Positions 51,433 to 60,226 are shown, counted from the first letter of the stretch. The stretch is DNA of 64,000 nucleotides from Photobacterium kishitanii (GCF_003026355.1 NZ_PYON01000003.1:345325-409324); one strand, 5' to 3'. Program-made: numbers and translations. Notes: a model not told the origin generated them from the sequence alone.

Positions 51433-51984
51433 ATGCAACTTAACCGAATTTTAAAAGGCCTAGCGATTGCGTTACCAATGATGACATTGGCAGCATGTAG
51501 TTCAACAGACAGTGCTGGTAGTTCAGCTGCGTCTCAAAACCAAAATGGTGGTATAGGTGGCGGTGGTGCTGGTCAAACAACTATCTCGACACCAGTCGAT
51601 CAAAATGGTGCAATGACTGAACAACAATTGCATGAACAACAAATGCAAAAGTTGCGTCAAGAAGAACAAACAGTGTTCTTTAAATTTGATAATGCTGAAA
51701 TCCAACCGGAATATCAAAAAATGTTGGAGGCACATGCAGAATATTTACGTAATAACCCAAATGTTAAGGTAATTGTTCAAGGTCATGCTGATGAGCGTGG
51801 TACCCCTGAATATAACATTGCACTTGGTGAGCGTCGTGCAACTGCTGTATCTCAATATTTACAGGCTTTAGGTGTACCGGCGAATCAAATGTCGATTGTT
51901 AGTTACGGTGAAGAAAAGCCATTATTGTTTGGACATACTGACGCTGATTATGCGAAAAATCGTCGTGCAGTGATCGTATACTAA
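51433..51984 (+). CDS. pal: Peptidoglycan-associated lipoprotein Pal
   Basis: Outer-membrane lipoprotein anchoring the Tol-Pal complex to peptidoglycan. Signal peptide with lipobox TLAAC (lipidated Cys22), a Ser/Gly/Gln linker, then an OmpA-like domain with VFFKFDNAEIQPEYQKML and VIVQGHADERGTPEYNIALG, the peptidoglycan-binding residues. 183 aa. Confidence 0.96.
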   Translation: MQLNRILKGLAIALPMMTLAACSSTDSAGSSAASQNQNGGIGGGGAGQTTISTPVDQNGAMTEQQLHEQQMQKLRQEEQTVFFKFDNAEIQPEYQKMLEAHAEYLRNNPNVKVIVQGHADERGTPEYNIALGERRATAVSQYLQALGVPANQMSIVSYGEEKPLLFGHTDADYAKNRRAVIVY

Positions 51985-52005
51985 TTAAGATTTAGGTTAA
52001 TAATT

Positions 52006-52734
52006 ATGAACAGTAACAAAATAATGCGTCAATTTGCATTAGTGTTGCTGGTTGGTGCGGCGACCCAGGCGGTCGCCGCTCCTGCTTCAGCAGCTAATTT
52101 ACAAACTTTAGAACGTATGCTTGAAGCGCAAGGGCAATCGCAATTACAGGTTCAACGTCAGTTAGATCAAATGTCTGCTGATCTTGATAATATTCGTGGC
52201 AAAGTAGAGCGTAATAGCTACGATATTAAGCAGATGAAAGAGCGTCAACGACAATTGTACAATGATGTCGATCAGTTAAGTCGTCAGCCTGTAAAAGCAG
52301 CACCAGCGGCTAAAGAGACAACTAATACACCGACAGAAGCATATTCTAAAAATATGGGTGAGAATGATGCTTATCAGAATGCGGTGAATTTGATCTTAAA
52401 AAAGAAAGACTATCAAGGAGCAACCCAAGCCTTTCAGTCTTTCTTAACTTCTTATCCTGATTCTGTATATAAGCCAAATGCGAGTTACTGGTTAGGACAG
52501 CTCTATTTTGCTCAAAATGACTTATCGCAAGCAGCAAAGAATTTTGGAGTAGTCGCAAGCATTAAAGACTCAAGTAAGCGTGCGGATGCATTATTAAAGC
52601 TAGGTGTTATCGCTGAACGTGGTAACGACACAGTAAAAGCTATGTCTTATTATACTCAAGTCGTAAAAGGGTATCCTAATTCAACTAGCGCTAAGCAAGC
52701 TCAATCTGCATTAACTAATTTATCAAAACACTAA
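52006..52734 (+). CDS. cpoB: Cell division coordinator CpoB (YbgF)
   Basis: Periplasmic protein that couples Tol energy to peptidoglycan synthesis by PBP1B. Signal peptide ends about QAVAAPASA, a coiled coil covers about 30-90 (LEAQGQSQLQVQRQLDQM), and TPR repeats follow from about 123 (AYQNAVNLILKKKDYQGATQAF, SVYKPNASYWLGQLYFAQ). 242 aa. Last gene of ybgC-tolQRAB-pal-cpoB. Confidence 0.95.
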   Translation: MNSNKIMRQFALVLLVGAATQAVAAPASAANLQTLERMLEAQGQSQLQVQRQLDQMSADLDNIRGKVERNSYDIKQMKERQRQLYNDVDQLSRQPVKAAPAAKETTNTPTEAYSKNMGENDAYQNAVNLILKKKDYQGATQAFQSFLTSYPDSVYKPNASYWLGQLYFAQNDLSQAAKNFGVVASIKDSSKRADALLKLGVIAERGNDTVKAMSYYTQVVKGYPNSTSAKQAQSALTNLSKH

Positions 52735-52756
52735 ATTTATCGTTATTGATAGATTT

Positions 52757-52788
52757 AAAGCCTACAGAGATGTGGGCTTTTTTTTTAA
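52757..52788 (+). terminator. Terminator of the tol-pal operon
   Basis: Stem aaagccta / tgtgggcttt (with a G-T pair) followed by nine T residues. Confidence 0.82.
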
Positions 52789-52810
52789 TGTTTTTTTGGT
52801 ATGATCACCT

Positions 52811-52839
52811 AGATAAATGAGTAGTTTTACTACTTATCT
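52811..52839 (+). promoter_or_regulatory. Inverted repeat upstream of the three-gene membrane cassette
   Basis: agataa-(atga)-gtagt / actac-ttatct forms a hairpin with one 4-nt bulge, 33 bp before the first gene. It may be an operator or leader structure. Confidence 0.35.
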
Positions 52840-52871
52840 TAAGGTTAATACTATGGATAGTTGGAGTTCTT

Positions 52872-53198
52872 GTGTTAGATAAAAAAAAGATAGCGTTATA
52901 TTCATTAATTTCTATTTCAGGCTGGATTTTTGCGGCTTATCTGATGTTTATGCATCTACATAATGATCGTACATTAATTAACGATAAGATAACTGAGAAT
53001 GCGTACAACATTGTTTCTCAGTCCTTACAAGACAAGAAAACAGACCAAGAAATTGTTGCGCAAATGCAGTTATGGTTTGCCGATGGCTGGACAGCACAGA
53101 CAGGATCAGTGACTACAATTTGTGATAATGATCGCAGTAAGTTTAAGAAGATTTTATCTGATTCTTCAATCACTACTATTTGCCGTTTACATATCTAG
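52872..53198 (+). CDS. Unknown single-pass membrane protein A
   Basis: I do not recognise this family. 108 aa: short basic N-terminus (MLDKKK), one transmembrane helix (about 7-28), then an 80-residue domain predicted in the periplasm. It contains DGWTAQTGS (71-79) and two Cys (84 and 104) in TICDND and ITTIC, which could form a disulfide. GTG start with GGAG six bases before it. The neighbouring gene at 53212 encodes a clear paralogue. AT-rich and uncharacterised; not part of the usual tol-pal or nadA neighbourhood that I know. Confidence 0.75.
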   Translation: MLDKKKIALYSLISISGWIFAAYLMFMHLHNDRTLINDKITENAYNIVSQSLQDKKTDQEIVAQMQLWFADGWTAQTGSVTTICDNDRSKFKKILSDSSITTICRLHI

Positions 53199-53211
53199 TT
53201 TTAGGGTGATT

Positions 53212-53535
53212 ATGATGAATAAGTCAATATCAGCGTTATTAGTCTTATTGGCGCTATCTGGTTGGATAACAGGTGGAATATTTTCATATTATTCCAAAGT
53301 TAATGATGATTACGTAACAAAAATGGCAGGAGAGAATGCGTTTAATATTATCGAGCAATCGTTAAAAAATAATCACACAGAAGCCGATATACTTGCACAG
53401 ATCCAGAAATGGAAAAAGGATGGTTGGACAGCTCAAACTGGCTCAATTATAACGTTGTGTAACCTTGATCCCCAAAAGCTAGTTGATTGGGTAGGTAAAA
53501 ATAATATAACGAAGATATGCCATCAAGAAGAATAG
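53212..53535 (+). CDS. Unknown single-pass membrane protein B, paralogue of A
   Basis: 107 aa. One transmembrane helix (about 6-27) and a periplasmic domain with ENAFNIIEQSL, DGWTAQTGS (70-78) and Cys83 and Cys103 in ITLCNLD and ITKIC, all at the same spacing as in the upstream gene. The pair arose by duplication. ATG 53212 (or the next codon, 53215) is chosen because AGGGTGA precedes it and the duplicated region starts there; the frame opens at 53122 inside gene A. It lies 13 bp after gene A and 8 bp before gene C. Confidence 0.75.
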   Translation: MMNKSISALLVLLALSGWITGGIFSYYSKVNDDYVTKMAGENAFNIIEQSLKNNHTEADILAQIQKWKKDGWTAQTGSIITLCNLDPQKLVDWVGKNNITKICHQEE

Positions 53536-53543
53536 GTTAGCAT

Positions 53544-53921
53544 ATGGACATACCAACATTCATATTGGTTGTTCTGTTTTGTTGTGTAGCAGTTGTCTCT
53601 TATCTTTATTTATTGCAGGTTTTTTTAGCAAAAGAGCAGCTGCTACAATTTGATGAAAGCACTAAAACGGTGTATTTCAGTGGACAGAAAGTGATTTCTG
53701 TTCGAGGTGGGAGCGGTAACTATCGTTTCATTAAGTATATTTTTGATAACGTTGGTAGGCCTATCTCTGTGGCTGAACTCGAAAAAAAAGTGTTTTTTGG
53801 TCAGAATGTAAACTTAGTAAAAGTACTGAGTAATACACATTTACCCAAAGAAATTATCACTATTTTTTTTAGTGTTTCTAAAGACAGTCTAACCTTCAAA
53901 AATAAAGCCTTTCTCAAATGA
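53544..53921 (+). CDS. Unknown membrane-anchored protein C, possible winged-helix domain
   Basis: 125 aa. An N-terminal transmembrane helix (about 4-27) is followed by a cytoplasmic domain with no signal for export. KTVYFSGQKVISVRGGSGNY and IFDNVGRPISVAELEKKVF resemble the spacing of an OmpR/ToxR-type winged helix (G-x-v-L...L...G-x-v-S...L...v), but similarity is weak and DNA binding is a guess. The order (membrane helix first) is the reverse of ToxR. It is the last gene of the cassette. Confidence 0.65.
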   Translation: MDIPTFILVVLFCCVAVVSYLYLLQVFLAKEQLLQFDESTKTVYFSGQKVISVRGGSGNYRFIKYIFDNVGRPISVAELEKKVFFGQNVNLVKVLSNTHLPKEIITIFFSVSKDSLTFKNKAFLK

Positions 53922-53930
53922 GAAAGGCTT
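53905..53930. terminator. Hairpin at the end of the membrane cassette
   Basis: A perfect 11-bp inverted repeat (aagcctttctc / gagaaaggctt, loop aaat) overlaps the last codons of gene C. No T run follows on the plus strand, while an A-rich run upstream would serve as a T tract on the minus strand. Termination in the plus direction is uncertain. Confidence 0.5.
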
Positions 53931-54071
53931 CCGGCTTAAGTTATAATTATATGCCGTAAGGGCTAGTTTGATGACAGTTATAGACATTCATCAATGTCTC
54001 ACCTCTTCTACAGGTAGTTAAATCTTTGCTTTAAAAGCGATAAAGCATTATTTAATAGACTAAGGTTTAAA

Positions 54072-54091
54072 ACTGTGATCAATGTCACTAT
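54072..54091 (+). promoter_or_regulatory. CRP-like site upstream of nadA
   Basis: TGTGA-TCAATG-TCACT (54074-54089) matches nine of ten CRP consensus positions, about 210 bp before nadA. Confidence 0.5.
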
Positions 54092-54098
54092 TGTTTTT

Positions 54099-54126
54099 TC
54101 TGAGATGTTCTCAGAGGATTCTCAGA
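54099..54126 (+). promoter_or_regulatory. TCTGAGA/TCTCAGA repeat cluster upstream of nadA
   Basis: A perfect inverted repeat TCTGAGA-TGT-TCTCAGA (54099-54115) is followed by a third half-site TCTCAGA (54120-54126) with an 11-bp period. This suggests cooperative binding of an unidentified regulator. Confidence 0.45.
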
Positions 54127-54289
54127 ATAAAGTGACGTAAAATTCACTTTTATATAGACGCTCAAGGTATATTTTGTCCTTTTTGGGTGTATCTGCTTGT
54201 TAGTGAGTGTTTATTTGTTGAAGGTGAAATTTCGAAATTCACAGGTATAATAACTAAACATGTAAGGAATGCTGACGAGCAAATGAATA

Positions 54290-55351
54290 ATGAATATTGC
54301 ATTTGATCCATCGGAAATGGTCTATCCGTTTCCCCCTAAACCTGCTGTCTTATCGGATAATGAAAAGCAGGTTTATATTAAAAAAATTAAGCAGCTGCTA
54401 CAGGACAATAATGCTGTACTGATTGCTCACTATTATACTGATCCCGAAATTCAGGCCCTAGCTGAAATAACCGGTGGTTTTGTTGGTGACTCGCTTGAAA
54501 TGGCACGTTTTGGTAATCAACACTCAGCAACAACCCTGATTGTTTGTGGGGTAAGATTTATGGGTGAATCGGCAAAAATATTAACGCCTGAAAAAACGGT
54601 ATTAATGCCGACGTTAGATGCTGAGTGTTCACTCGATCTTGGCTGTCCTGTTGATGCATTTACAACATTCTGTGATGAACACCCCGATCATACGGTAGTC
54701 GTTTATGCTAATACTTCTGCTGCAGTGAAAGCACGTGCTGATTGGGTTGTTACATCGAGCATCGCTTTAGAAATTATTGATCATTTAGACAGTGAAGGCC
54801 GTAAAATCATTTGGGGGCCAGATCGTCATCTTGGCGGCTATATTCAAAAACAGACTGGCGCCGAGATGTTGTTGTGGCAGGGGGAATGTATTGTACATGA
54901 TGAGTTTTCAGCGCAAGCACTAAAGCAGATGAAACATCTTCATCCAGATGCTGCTATTTTAGTACACCCAGAGTCACCGGCAAGTGTCGTCGCATTGGCT
55001 GATGCTGTTGGATCTACTAGCCAGTTAATCAAAGCTGCAACAACATTGCCTCAAACTAAATTAATCGTGGCAACCGATAAAGGCATTTTCTTTAAGATGC
55101 AACAAATGGTGCCAAATAAAGAATTAATTGAAGCTCCAACTGCGGGAGCTGGCGCAACTTGTCGTAGTTGTGCACATTGTCCGTGGATGGCTATGAATGG
55201 ATTAAAAGCTATTTATACAGCTTTAGCTGAAGGTGGCCAACAGCATGAAATTTTTGTGGATGAAGCTGTTCGTTTAAAATCGCTCATTCCTCTTAATCGA
55301 ATGCTTGATTTTGCTGCTGAGTTACAGTTAAAAGTTAAAGGTAATGCGTAA
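54290..55351 (+). CDS. nadA: Quinolinate synthase
   Basis: Condenses iminoaspartate with dihydroxyacetone phosphate to quinolinate in NAD synthesis. 353 aa; it carries a [4Fe-4S] cluster held by three Cys, including those in DLGCPVDAF and the C-terminal [38 protein letters not shown] (substrate site) is near the N-terminus. ATG 54290 is used. Confidence 0.96.
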   Translation: MNIAFDPSEMVYPFPPKPAVLSDNEKQVYIKKIKQLLQDNNAVLIAHYYTDPEIQALAEITGGFVGDSLEMARFGNQHSATTLIVCGVRFMGESAKILTPEKTVLMPTLDAECSLDLGCPVDAFTTFCDEHPDHTVVVYANTSAAVKARADWVVTSSIALEIIDHLDSEGRKIIWGPDRHLGGYIQKQTGAEMLLWQGECIVHDEFSAQALKQMKHLHPDAAILVHPESPASVVALADAVGSTSQLIKAATTLPQTKLIVATDKGIFFKMQQMVPNKELIEAPTAGAGATCRSCAHCPWMAMNGLKAIYTALAEGGQQHEIFVDEAVRLKSLIPLNRMLDFAAELQLKVKGNA

Positions 55352-55374
55352 GTAGTCACTTACTTAATGTAAAA

Positions 55375-55435
55375 GAAAAGGCGATTCGATCTATTACTAT
55401 TACTAGTAAAAGCATCGATTCGCCTTTTTATTATC
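55375..55435. terminator. Bidirectional terminator between nadA and the YecA-like gene
   Basis: Long stem with arms aaaaggcgattcgat and atcgattcgcctttt around a 26-nt loop, with A/T tracts on both sides. Confidence 0.82.
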
Positions 55436-55450
55436 GTATTAGATGACAGA

Positions 55451-56026
55451 CTATTGGGCCGCTACGAGTTGTGCACCACGTTGAGTTAGACCGCATAGCA
55501 TGACAGGAATAGCGTTGAATATTTCTTCAAATTGCGCGAGAGCATCAGCATTTTGTTCTTTTAGTGCCTCTAATGCGGTTTCTGGATCAAATAACAAACT
55601 AAAAGACAGTAATACACCACCAAGTAGCGCGTTATCTTCACTATCTGGTGGCATAATAGTTTCCCAATCATCACGTGCTAATTGCCATCCTTGAAGCATA
55701 CCCTCACAGAAGTTGCTGGTTGCTTCAGTTACAATTTGGCTATCGTCTAATGCACAGCCATCAGGCCATTGCCAACTACTTTCAAATAATGCAGCACGTG
55801 CTTCGTTCCAGATCTCGATGATTGCTTTTGCGTAAGTTTCTAAGTCATCATGATTTTCAAAAGGTGATGTTTCTTCGCCACCCCACATAAATGCTAGCCA
55901 TTCAGTTGGATCTATAAGGTGCGGTGCCGCTGCCATTGCTGTTACAAAGCCGCGAGTTTGTGATTCAGATAGCAATTGCTCTGCTAGTTGAGAGTTTTGC
56001 AGGATAGTACTTAGTTGTGAAGGCAT
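55451..56026 (-). CDS. YecA/YgfB family protein (UPF0149)
   Basis: 191-aa all-helical protein of the UPF0149 family, function unknown. Family-type stretches are RGFVTAMAAAPHLIDPTEWLAFMWG and FCEGMLQGWQLARDDWE. No C-terminal SEC-C motif, unlike E. coli YecA. It converges on nadA. Confidence 0.83.
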   Translation of the reverse strand: MPSQLSTILQNSQLAEQLLSESQTRGFVTAMAAAPHLIDPTEWLAFMWGGEETSPFENHDDLETYAKAIIEIWNEARAALFESSWQWPDGCALDDSQIVTEATSNFCEGMLQGWQLARDDWETIMPPDSEDNALLGGVLLSFSLLFDPETALEALKEQNADALAQFEEIFNAIPVMLCGLTQRGAQLVAAQ

Positions 56027-56328
56027 AAAACAATCTCAGTTTAATAATGATTAACTGTTCAGGTGCATTAACTATACATGCATAGCTGAACTTTATACCA
56101 GTATTGTAACAGTCTCTTGATAACAACCTAGCAATGGTCGAATATATTTGTCCATCTTGCAGTATAAAAAATGCACGAAATACTTTTGCTGAGATTAAAT
56201 TGCTTATTTTTGATTTTAATTAAAACACGGTGACTTCACAAATAACATAATCTTCAATTACTAAGCAGATTGATATTGGTAAAACAGATCAACGAGTGAT
56301 GTTATTTACTTATAGTTAAGGTTGAGTG
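56027..56328. other. Gap between the YecA-like gene and the sensor kinase gene
   Basis: About 300 bp with the divergent promoters. No feature beyond AT-rich sequence is supported. Confidence 0.5.
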
Positions 56329-57981
56329 ATGTATAGCGAACAATTAATGATGTTATTAGCAGTATTTGAACGCGCTGCATTGATGTTGATGACATTATTT
56401 TTATTAACGCGTACGCAATTGTTTCAATCAATCGTAAAGAAAACCCATCGACGGCCTGTTGAAACAGCAATGATTTCGTCTTTGTTTATTTTATTTGCCG
56501 TATTTAGCACTTATACCGGCTTAAATGTAGACGGCTCATTAGTGAATGTGCGTATTATCGCAGTGTTATCAGGGGGCATTATTTTTGGGCCGTGGATTGG
56601 TATTCCTGCAGGTATTATTGCCGGTATTCACCGTTATTTAATCGATGTTGATGGTCCTACATCTGTTGCATGTTTGATTACGAGTATTTTTGCTGGATTA
56701 TTAGCAACATGGATCCACTGTAAATGCGCTAAAAAGAATTATGCCTTACTTGGTATTCTTGCTGGAATGTGTTGTGAAATGTTGACAATGGTACTAATTG
56801 TGGTGCTATCTCATAACAAAGTTCAGGCTTATAATATTGTTTCTCATATTAGTTTACCGATGATTGTGGGTACATTATCGATTGGGCTAATTATTAAATT
56901 AGTACAAGATCTTGATGAAGAAAAGGATCTTATCGCTGCTCAACAAGCGAAGTTGGCGCTTGATATTGCTAATAAAACCTTGCCTTATTTTCGAATTAAT
57001 ACTCGCCATGCTTTACAAAAAGTATGCAGTATCATTCGGTTTTATACGGGGGCAGATGCGGTTGCAATAACCAATACTCAAGATGTACGTGCTTATGTTG
57101 GCCGTGGAGAAGAACAATTTCTAGATGCCCACCATAAAATTAGTCAAATGACGCGCCAAGCAGTAGAAAGTGGCGAGCAAATCATTAGTAATAACCTCAA
57201 TGTACATAACTTTCATTCATTGCTTATTATTCCCTTATGGGAAAATGGTGAGGTTAGTGGCACGCTTAAAATATTTTATTGCCAGCCCGATCGTATTCGA
57301 ATGTCGTTGCGTGAAATGGCAATTGGATTATCACAAATAATATCAACCCAAATGGAAGTCTCACGGATTGAGCAACTAAAGCAAATGGCTTCAAAAGCCG
57401 AATTTTCAGCATTACAAAGCAAAATAAACCCTCATTTTTTATTTAATGCACTCAATGCCATCTCTACCCTAATTCGAATTCGTCCCGATGATGCTCGGCT
57501 GTTGATTGCTAATTTAGCGGATTTTTTACGATACAATTTAGAACGAGATGTAGAGCTAATTGATATTCAGGAAGAAATTCAGCAAGTACGGGATTATGTC
57601 GCTATTGAGCAAGCCCGTTTTGGCCCAAAACTTGAGGTGGTGTTTGATATTGATGATGTACATCCGCGCGTGCCGTGTTTGTTGATTCAGCCTCTGGTAG
57701 AAAATGCTATTTTGCATGGTATTCAACCATCACGAGTGGCTGGTAAGGTACTGATTTCGGTTAAAAAAAGTGTTGGCAATGTGGTTATTACTATCACAGA
57801 TACTGGGGTTGGTATTGATCAACAAACTATTGATAAATTATATCAAGGTAAAATAGACTCACATCGCATCGGACTAAATAATGTTCATCAACGGCTATTA
57901 TTATTATTTGGCGATGGTTTGCATATTCGTCGCCTTGAGCAAGGTACGACCATGAAATTTTATGTAAAAGAACAGGATTAG
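56329..57981 (+). CDS. ypdA: LytS-type sensor histidine kinase (YpdA-like)
   Basis: 550 aa. Five or six N-terminal transmembrane helices form the 5TM-5TMR_LYT sensor (about 1-200; SGGIIFGPWIGIPAGIIAGIH). A GAF domain follows (about 225-350). The histidine-kinase phospho-acceptor His is H369 in SKINPHFLFNALNAI, and the HATPase has LIQPLVENAILHGI and DTGVGI. ATG 56329 has AAGG seven bases before it; a GTG just upstream is possible. The operon partner response regulator follows after 4 bp, and a yhjX-type transporter gene follows that. By context it senses extracellular pyruvate, as E. coli YpdA does. Confidence 0.9.
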   Translation: MYSEQLMMLLAVFERAALMLMTLFLLTRTQLFQSIVKKTHRRPVETAMISSLFILFAVFSTYTGLNVDGSLVNVRIIAVLSGGIIFGPWIGIPAGIIAGIHRYLIDVDGPTSVACLITSIFAGLLATWIHCKCAKKNYALLGILAGMCCEMLTMVLIVVLSHNKVQAYNIVSHISLPMIVGTLSIGLIIKLVQDLDEEKDLIAAQQAKLALDIANKTLPYFRINTRHALQKVCSIIRFYTGADAVAITNTQDVRAYVGRGEEQFLDAHHKISQMTRQAVESGEQIISNNLNVHNFHSLLIIPLWENGEVSGTLKIFYCQPDRIRMSLREMAIGLSQIISTQMEVSRIEQLKQMASKAEFSALQSKINPHFLFNALNAISTLIRIRPDDARLLIANLADFLRYNLERDVELIDIQEEIQQVRDYVAIEQARFGPKLEVVFDIDDVHPRVPCLLIQPLVENAILHGIQPSRVAGKVLISVKKSVGNVVITITDTGVGIDQQTIDKLYQGKIDSHRIGLNNVHQRLLLLFGDGLHIRRLEQGTTMKFYVKEQD

Positions 57982-57985
57982 TACC

Positions 57986-58717
57986 ATGAAACTAAACGCC
58001 CTGATCGTCGAAGATGAATATTTAGCACGTGAAGAATTAACTTATCTAATCGAAAAACATAGTATAATTAATATTGTTGCCGCTTTTGATGATGGTTTAG
58101 ATGCCTTTAAATTCTTGCAATCTAACAAGGTTGATATTGTTTTTTTAGATATTAATATCCCGTCAATTGATGGTATGTTGTTAGCGCGTAATATTGCTCA
58201 ATTTTTACATAAACCTCAAATCGTATTTACTACTGCTTATAAAGAATATGCGGTTGATGCCTTTGAATTAGAAGCGGTTGATTACTTATTAAAGCCACTT
58301 AATGAGCAACGAGTTATGGGACTATTAACTAAATTACACACTCGTGCCCAAGATAAAGAACCTCAACAACCACCAACGAATATACGTAGTCAAACTATCA
58401 ACTTAATGCATAATAATCGTATTCATGTTACTGCTATTAGTGACATTTGTTGTGCTATTGCGCATGAAAAAGTTACTCATGTTTATACATCCGAAGGGTG
58501 TTTTATTGCGCCGGTTACGATTAGTGAATTAATGCTTCGCTTGCCCGCGAGTGACTTTTTTCGCTGTCACCGTTCTTATTGTATAAATATTAATGACGTT
58601 AAAGAGATTATTCCGTGGGTTAATAGTACTTATATGATAAAACTTGCTGATGTTGAGCAGCATATTCCTGTTAGTCGCAGTAATTTAAAAGCCTTCCGTG
58701 TCTTAATGCAGTTGTAA
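57986..58717 (+). CDS. ypdB: LytTR response regulator (YpdB-like)
   Basis: 243 aa. Receiver domain (about 1-120) with the phospho-accepting D55 in IVFLDINIPSIDG, and the later Lys in LLKPL. C-terminal LytTR DNA-binding domain (about 135-243) with FFRCHRSYCINI and HIPVSRSN. It forms an operon with the sensor gene and likely activates the transporter gene downstream through the direct repeats at 58745-58774. Confidence 0.9.
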   Translation: MKLNALIVEDEYLAREELTYLIEKHSIINIVAAFDDGLDAFKFLQSNKVDIVFLDINIPSIDGMLLARNIAQFLHKPQIVFTTAYKEYAVDAFELEAVDYLLKPLNEQRVMGLLTKLHTRAQDKEPQQPPTNIRSQTINLMHNNRIHVTAISDICCAIAHEKVTHVYTSEGCFIAPVTISELMLRLPASDFFRCHRSYCININDVKEIIPWVNSTYMIKLADVEQHIPVSRSNLKAFRVLMQL

Positions 58718-58744
58718 ATAACAGTATATTGTTAGCGGTTATAA

Positions 58745-58774
58745 TGCATTTCATGCCGCTATATTGCATTTTAT
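58745..58774 (+). promoter_or_regulatory. Direct-repeat site for the LytTR regulator
   Basis: TGCATTTCAT (58745-58754) and TGCATTTTAT (58765-58774) are direct repeats 20 bp apart, two helical turns. They resemble the GGCATTTCAT repeats known for YpdB upstream of E. coli yhjX. They lie about 135 bp before the transporter start. A further inverted repeat (caaggta / taccttg, 58856-58880) is in the leader. Confidence 0.75.
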
Positions 58775-58908
58775 TCCTCATAAGTTACCACTGATTTTAT
58801 TGTTTTATCATCCTCTTGTTATATGTGGTTATTGTCGTATTTTGGTGACCAGCACCAAGGTATGACACAAGGTTACCTTGAATATTTTCATCGTAAGAGG
58901 GCATTGCC

Positions 58909-60108
58909 ATGACCAACCAACTTACCCATCGTAGTCGTTATTTCACGTTACTGGGCACTATCATTACTCAGTTTGCTTTAGGCTCTGTTTATACCTGGAG
59001 TTTATTTAATGCTCAGCTTGCTGGTAAGTTATCTGAACCCGTAAGTCGTGTTGCTTTTTCTTTTGGGATCATGAGCTTAGCTTTAGCTGTCGCTTCATCA
59101 ATGGCGGGGAAAATGCAGGAGCGATTTGGGGTGCGTAATGTAACTCTTGGCGCTGGCGTCTTATTTGGAGTGAGTCTTTTGCTTACTGCGCACGCTTCAA
59201 ATATATGGCTACTTTATATCTTTGCTGGCTTTTTGATCGGTTTTGCTGATGGTACCGGTTATTTAATGACATTATCTAATTGCGTTAAATTTTTCCCCGA
59301 GCGTAAAGGTTTAATTTCTGCCTGTGCTATAGGTGCTTATGGATTAGGTAGCTTAGGTTTTAAATTCATTAATATGTATTTCCTTGAACATAATGGCTTA
59401 GAGAGCACGTTTGATTACTGGGGCATTATTGCAATGGTCATGGTTATTATCGGTGGCTTAATGATGAAAGATGCCCCTAAACTGCAAGTATCTGCCACAG
59501 AATCAGCTGCTGATGTGCGTGATTTTAGTCTTGCACAATCAATGAAATGTCCGCAGTTTTGGATGTTAGCATTAGTCTTTTTAACTGTTTGTATGAGCGG
59601 TTTATATGTTATTGGTGTTGCTAAAGATATCGGTCAAGGTTATGTACACTTATCGTTAGACGTTGCTGCTGCGGGTGTGGCTATTATTGCTGTGGCTAAC
59701 TTAGGCGGGCGTTTAGTACTAGGGGTGCTATCAGATAAAATTGCTCGTACCAAGGTTATCGCAATTGCATTGATTGTGTGTTTAGTTGGCGTGTGTGCAT
59801 TGCTATTTGCTCATCAAAGTATGATGAGTTTTTATGTTGCTGTCGGCTGTATTGCCTTTAGTTTTGGTGGCACAATTACCGTATTCCCATCATTAGTCAG
59901 TGACTTCTTTGGTTTAAATAATCTTACCAAAAATTATGGCATCATTTATTTAGGCTTTGGTATTGGTAGTTTTATTGGTTCAATTGTTGCCTCTATCTTT
60001 GGTGGCTTTATCGCAACGTTTTACTTGATGTTTGCACTACTGATTATTTCACTAGTGATTGCATTAACGATTAAGTTACCTAAGTTGCCGAGTCAAAATA
60101 TCGCATAG
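58909..60108 (+). CDS. yhjX: MFS transporter, YhjX-like (predicted pyruvate transporter)
   Basis: 399 aa, 12 transmembrane helices, oxalate/formate antiporter (OFA) branch of the MFS. TLLGTIITQFALGSVYTWSL and LTLSNCVKFFPERKGLISAC match E. coli YhjX closely, where the gene is induced by YpdAB in response to pyruvate. GAGGGC lies shortly before the ATG. The adjacency with ypdAB supports the same role. Confidence 0.88.
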   Translation: MTNQLTHRSRYFTLLGTIITQFALGSVYTWSLFNAQLAGKLSEPVSRVAFSFGIMSLALAVASSMAGKMQERFGVRNVTLGAGVLFGVSLLLTAHASNIWLLYIFAGFLIGFADGTGYLMTLSNCVKFFPERKGLISACAIGAYGLGSLGFKFINMYFLEHNGLESTFDYWGIIAMVMVIIGGLMMKDAPKLQVSATESAADVRDFSLAQSMKCPQFWMLALVFLTVCMSGLYVIGVAKDIGQGYVHLSLDVAAAGVAIIAVANLGGRLVLGVLSDKIARTKVIAIALIVCLVGVCALLFAHQSMMSFYVAVGCIAFSFGGTITVFPSLVSDFFGLNNLTKNYGIIYLGFGIGSFIGSIVASIFGGFIATFYLMFALLIISLVIALTIKLPKLPSQNIA

Positions 60109-60132
60109 AATATTATAAATCACCTTAATAAT

Positions 60133-60167
60133 ATAAGCCCAAACCCGTTATGGTTTGGGCTTTTTTA
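60133..60167 (+). terminator. Terminator after the yhjX-like gene
   Basis: Stem aagcccaaacc / ggtttgggctt with a 6-nt loop and six T residues. Confidence 0.9.
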
Positions 60168-60202
60168 TACCAATAAAATACCACTATCGGCCGTATAGGG
60201 AT

Positions 60203-60226
60203 GATTATTACATTATGGTAATAATC
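60203..60226 (+). promoter_or_regulatory. Perfect inverted repeat upstream of gldA
   Basis: GATTATTAC-ATTATG-GTAATAATC, a perfect 9-bp inverted repeat with a 6-nt spacer, about 105 bp before gldA. It is a likely operator; the regulator is not recognised. Confidence 0.5.

Larger units (their letters stand above)
53931..54289 (+). other. Regulatory gap upstream of nadA
   Basis: About 360 bp of AT-rich DNA without a gene. It contains a CRP-like site and a set of TCTCAGA repeats, listed separately, and the nadA promoter. Confidence 0.55.

Noticed and set aside
52735..54289. Possible mobile island around the three-gene cassette
   Set aside because: AT-rich and unusual, but no integrase, terminal repeats, duplicated target site or tRNA boundary were found, so transfer is not supported.
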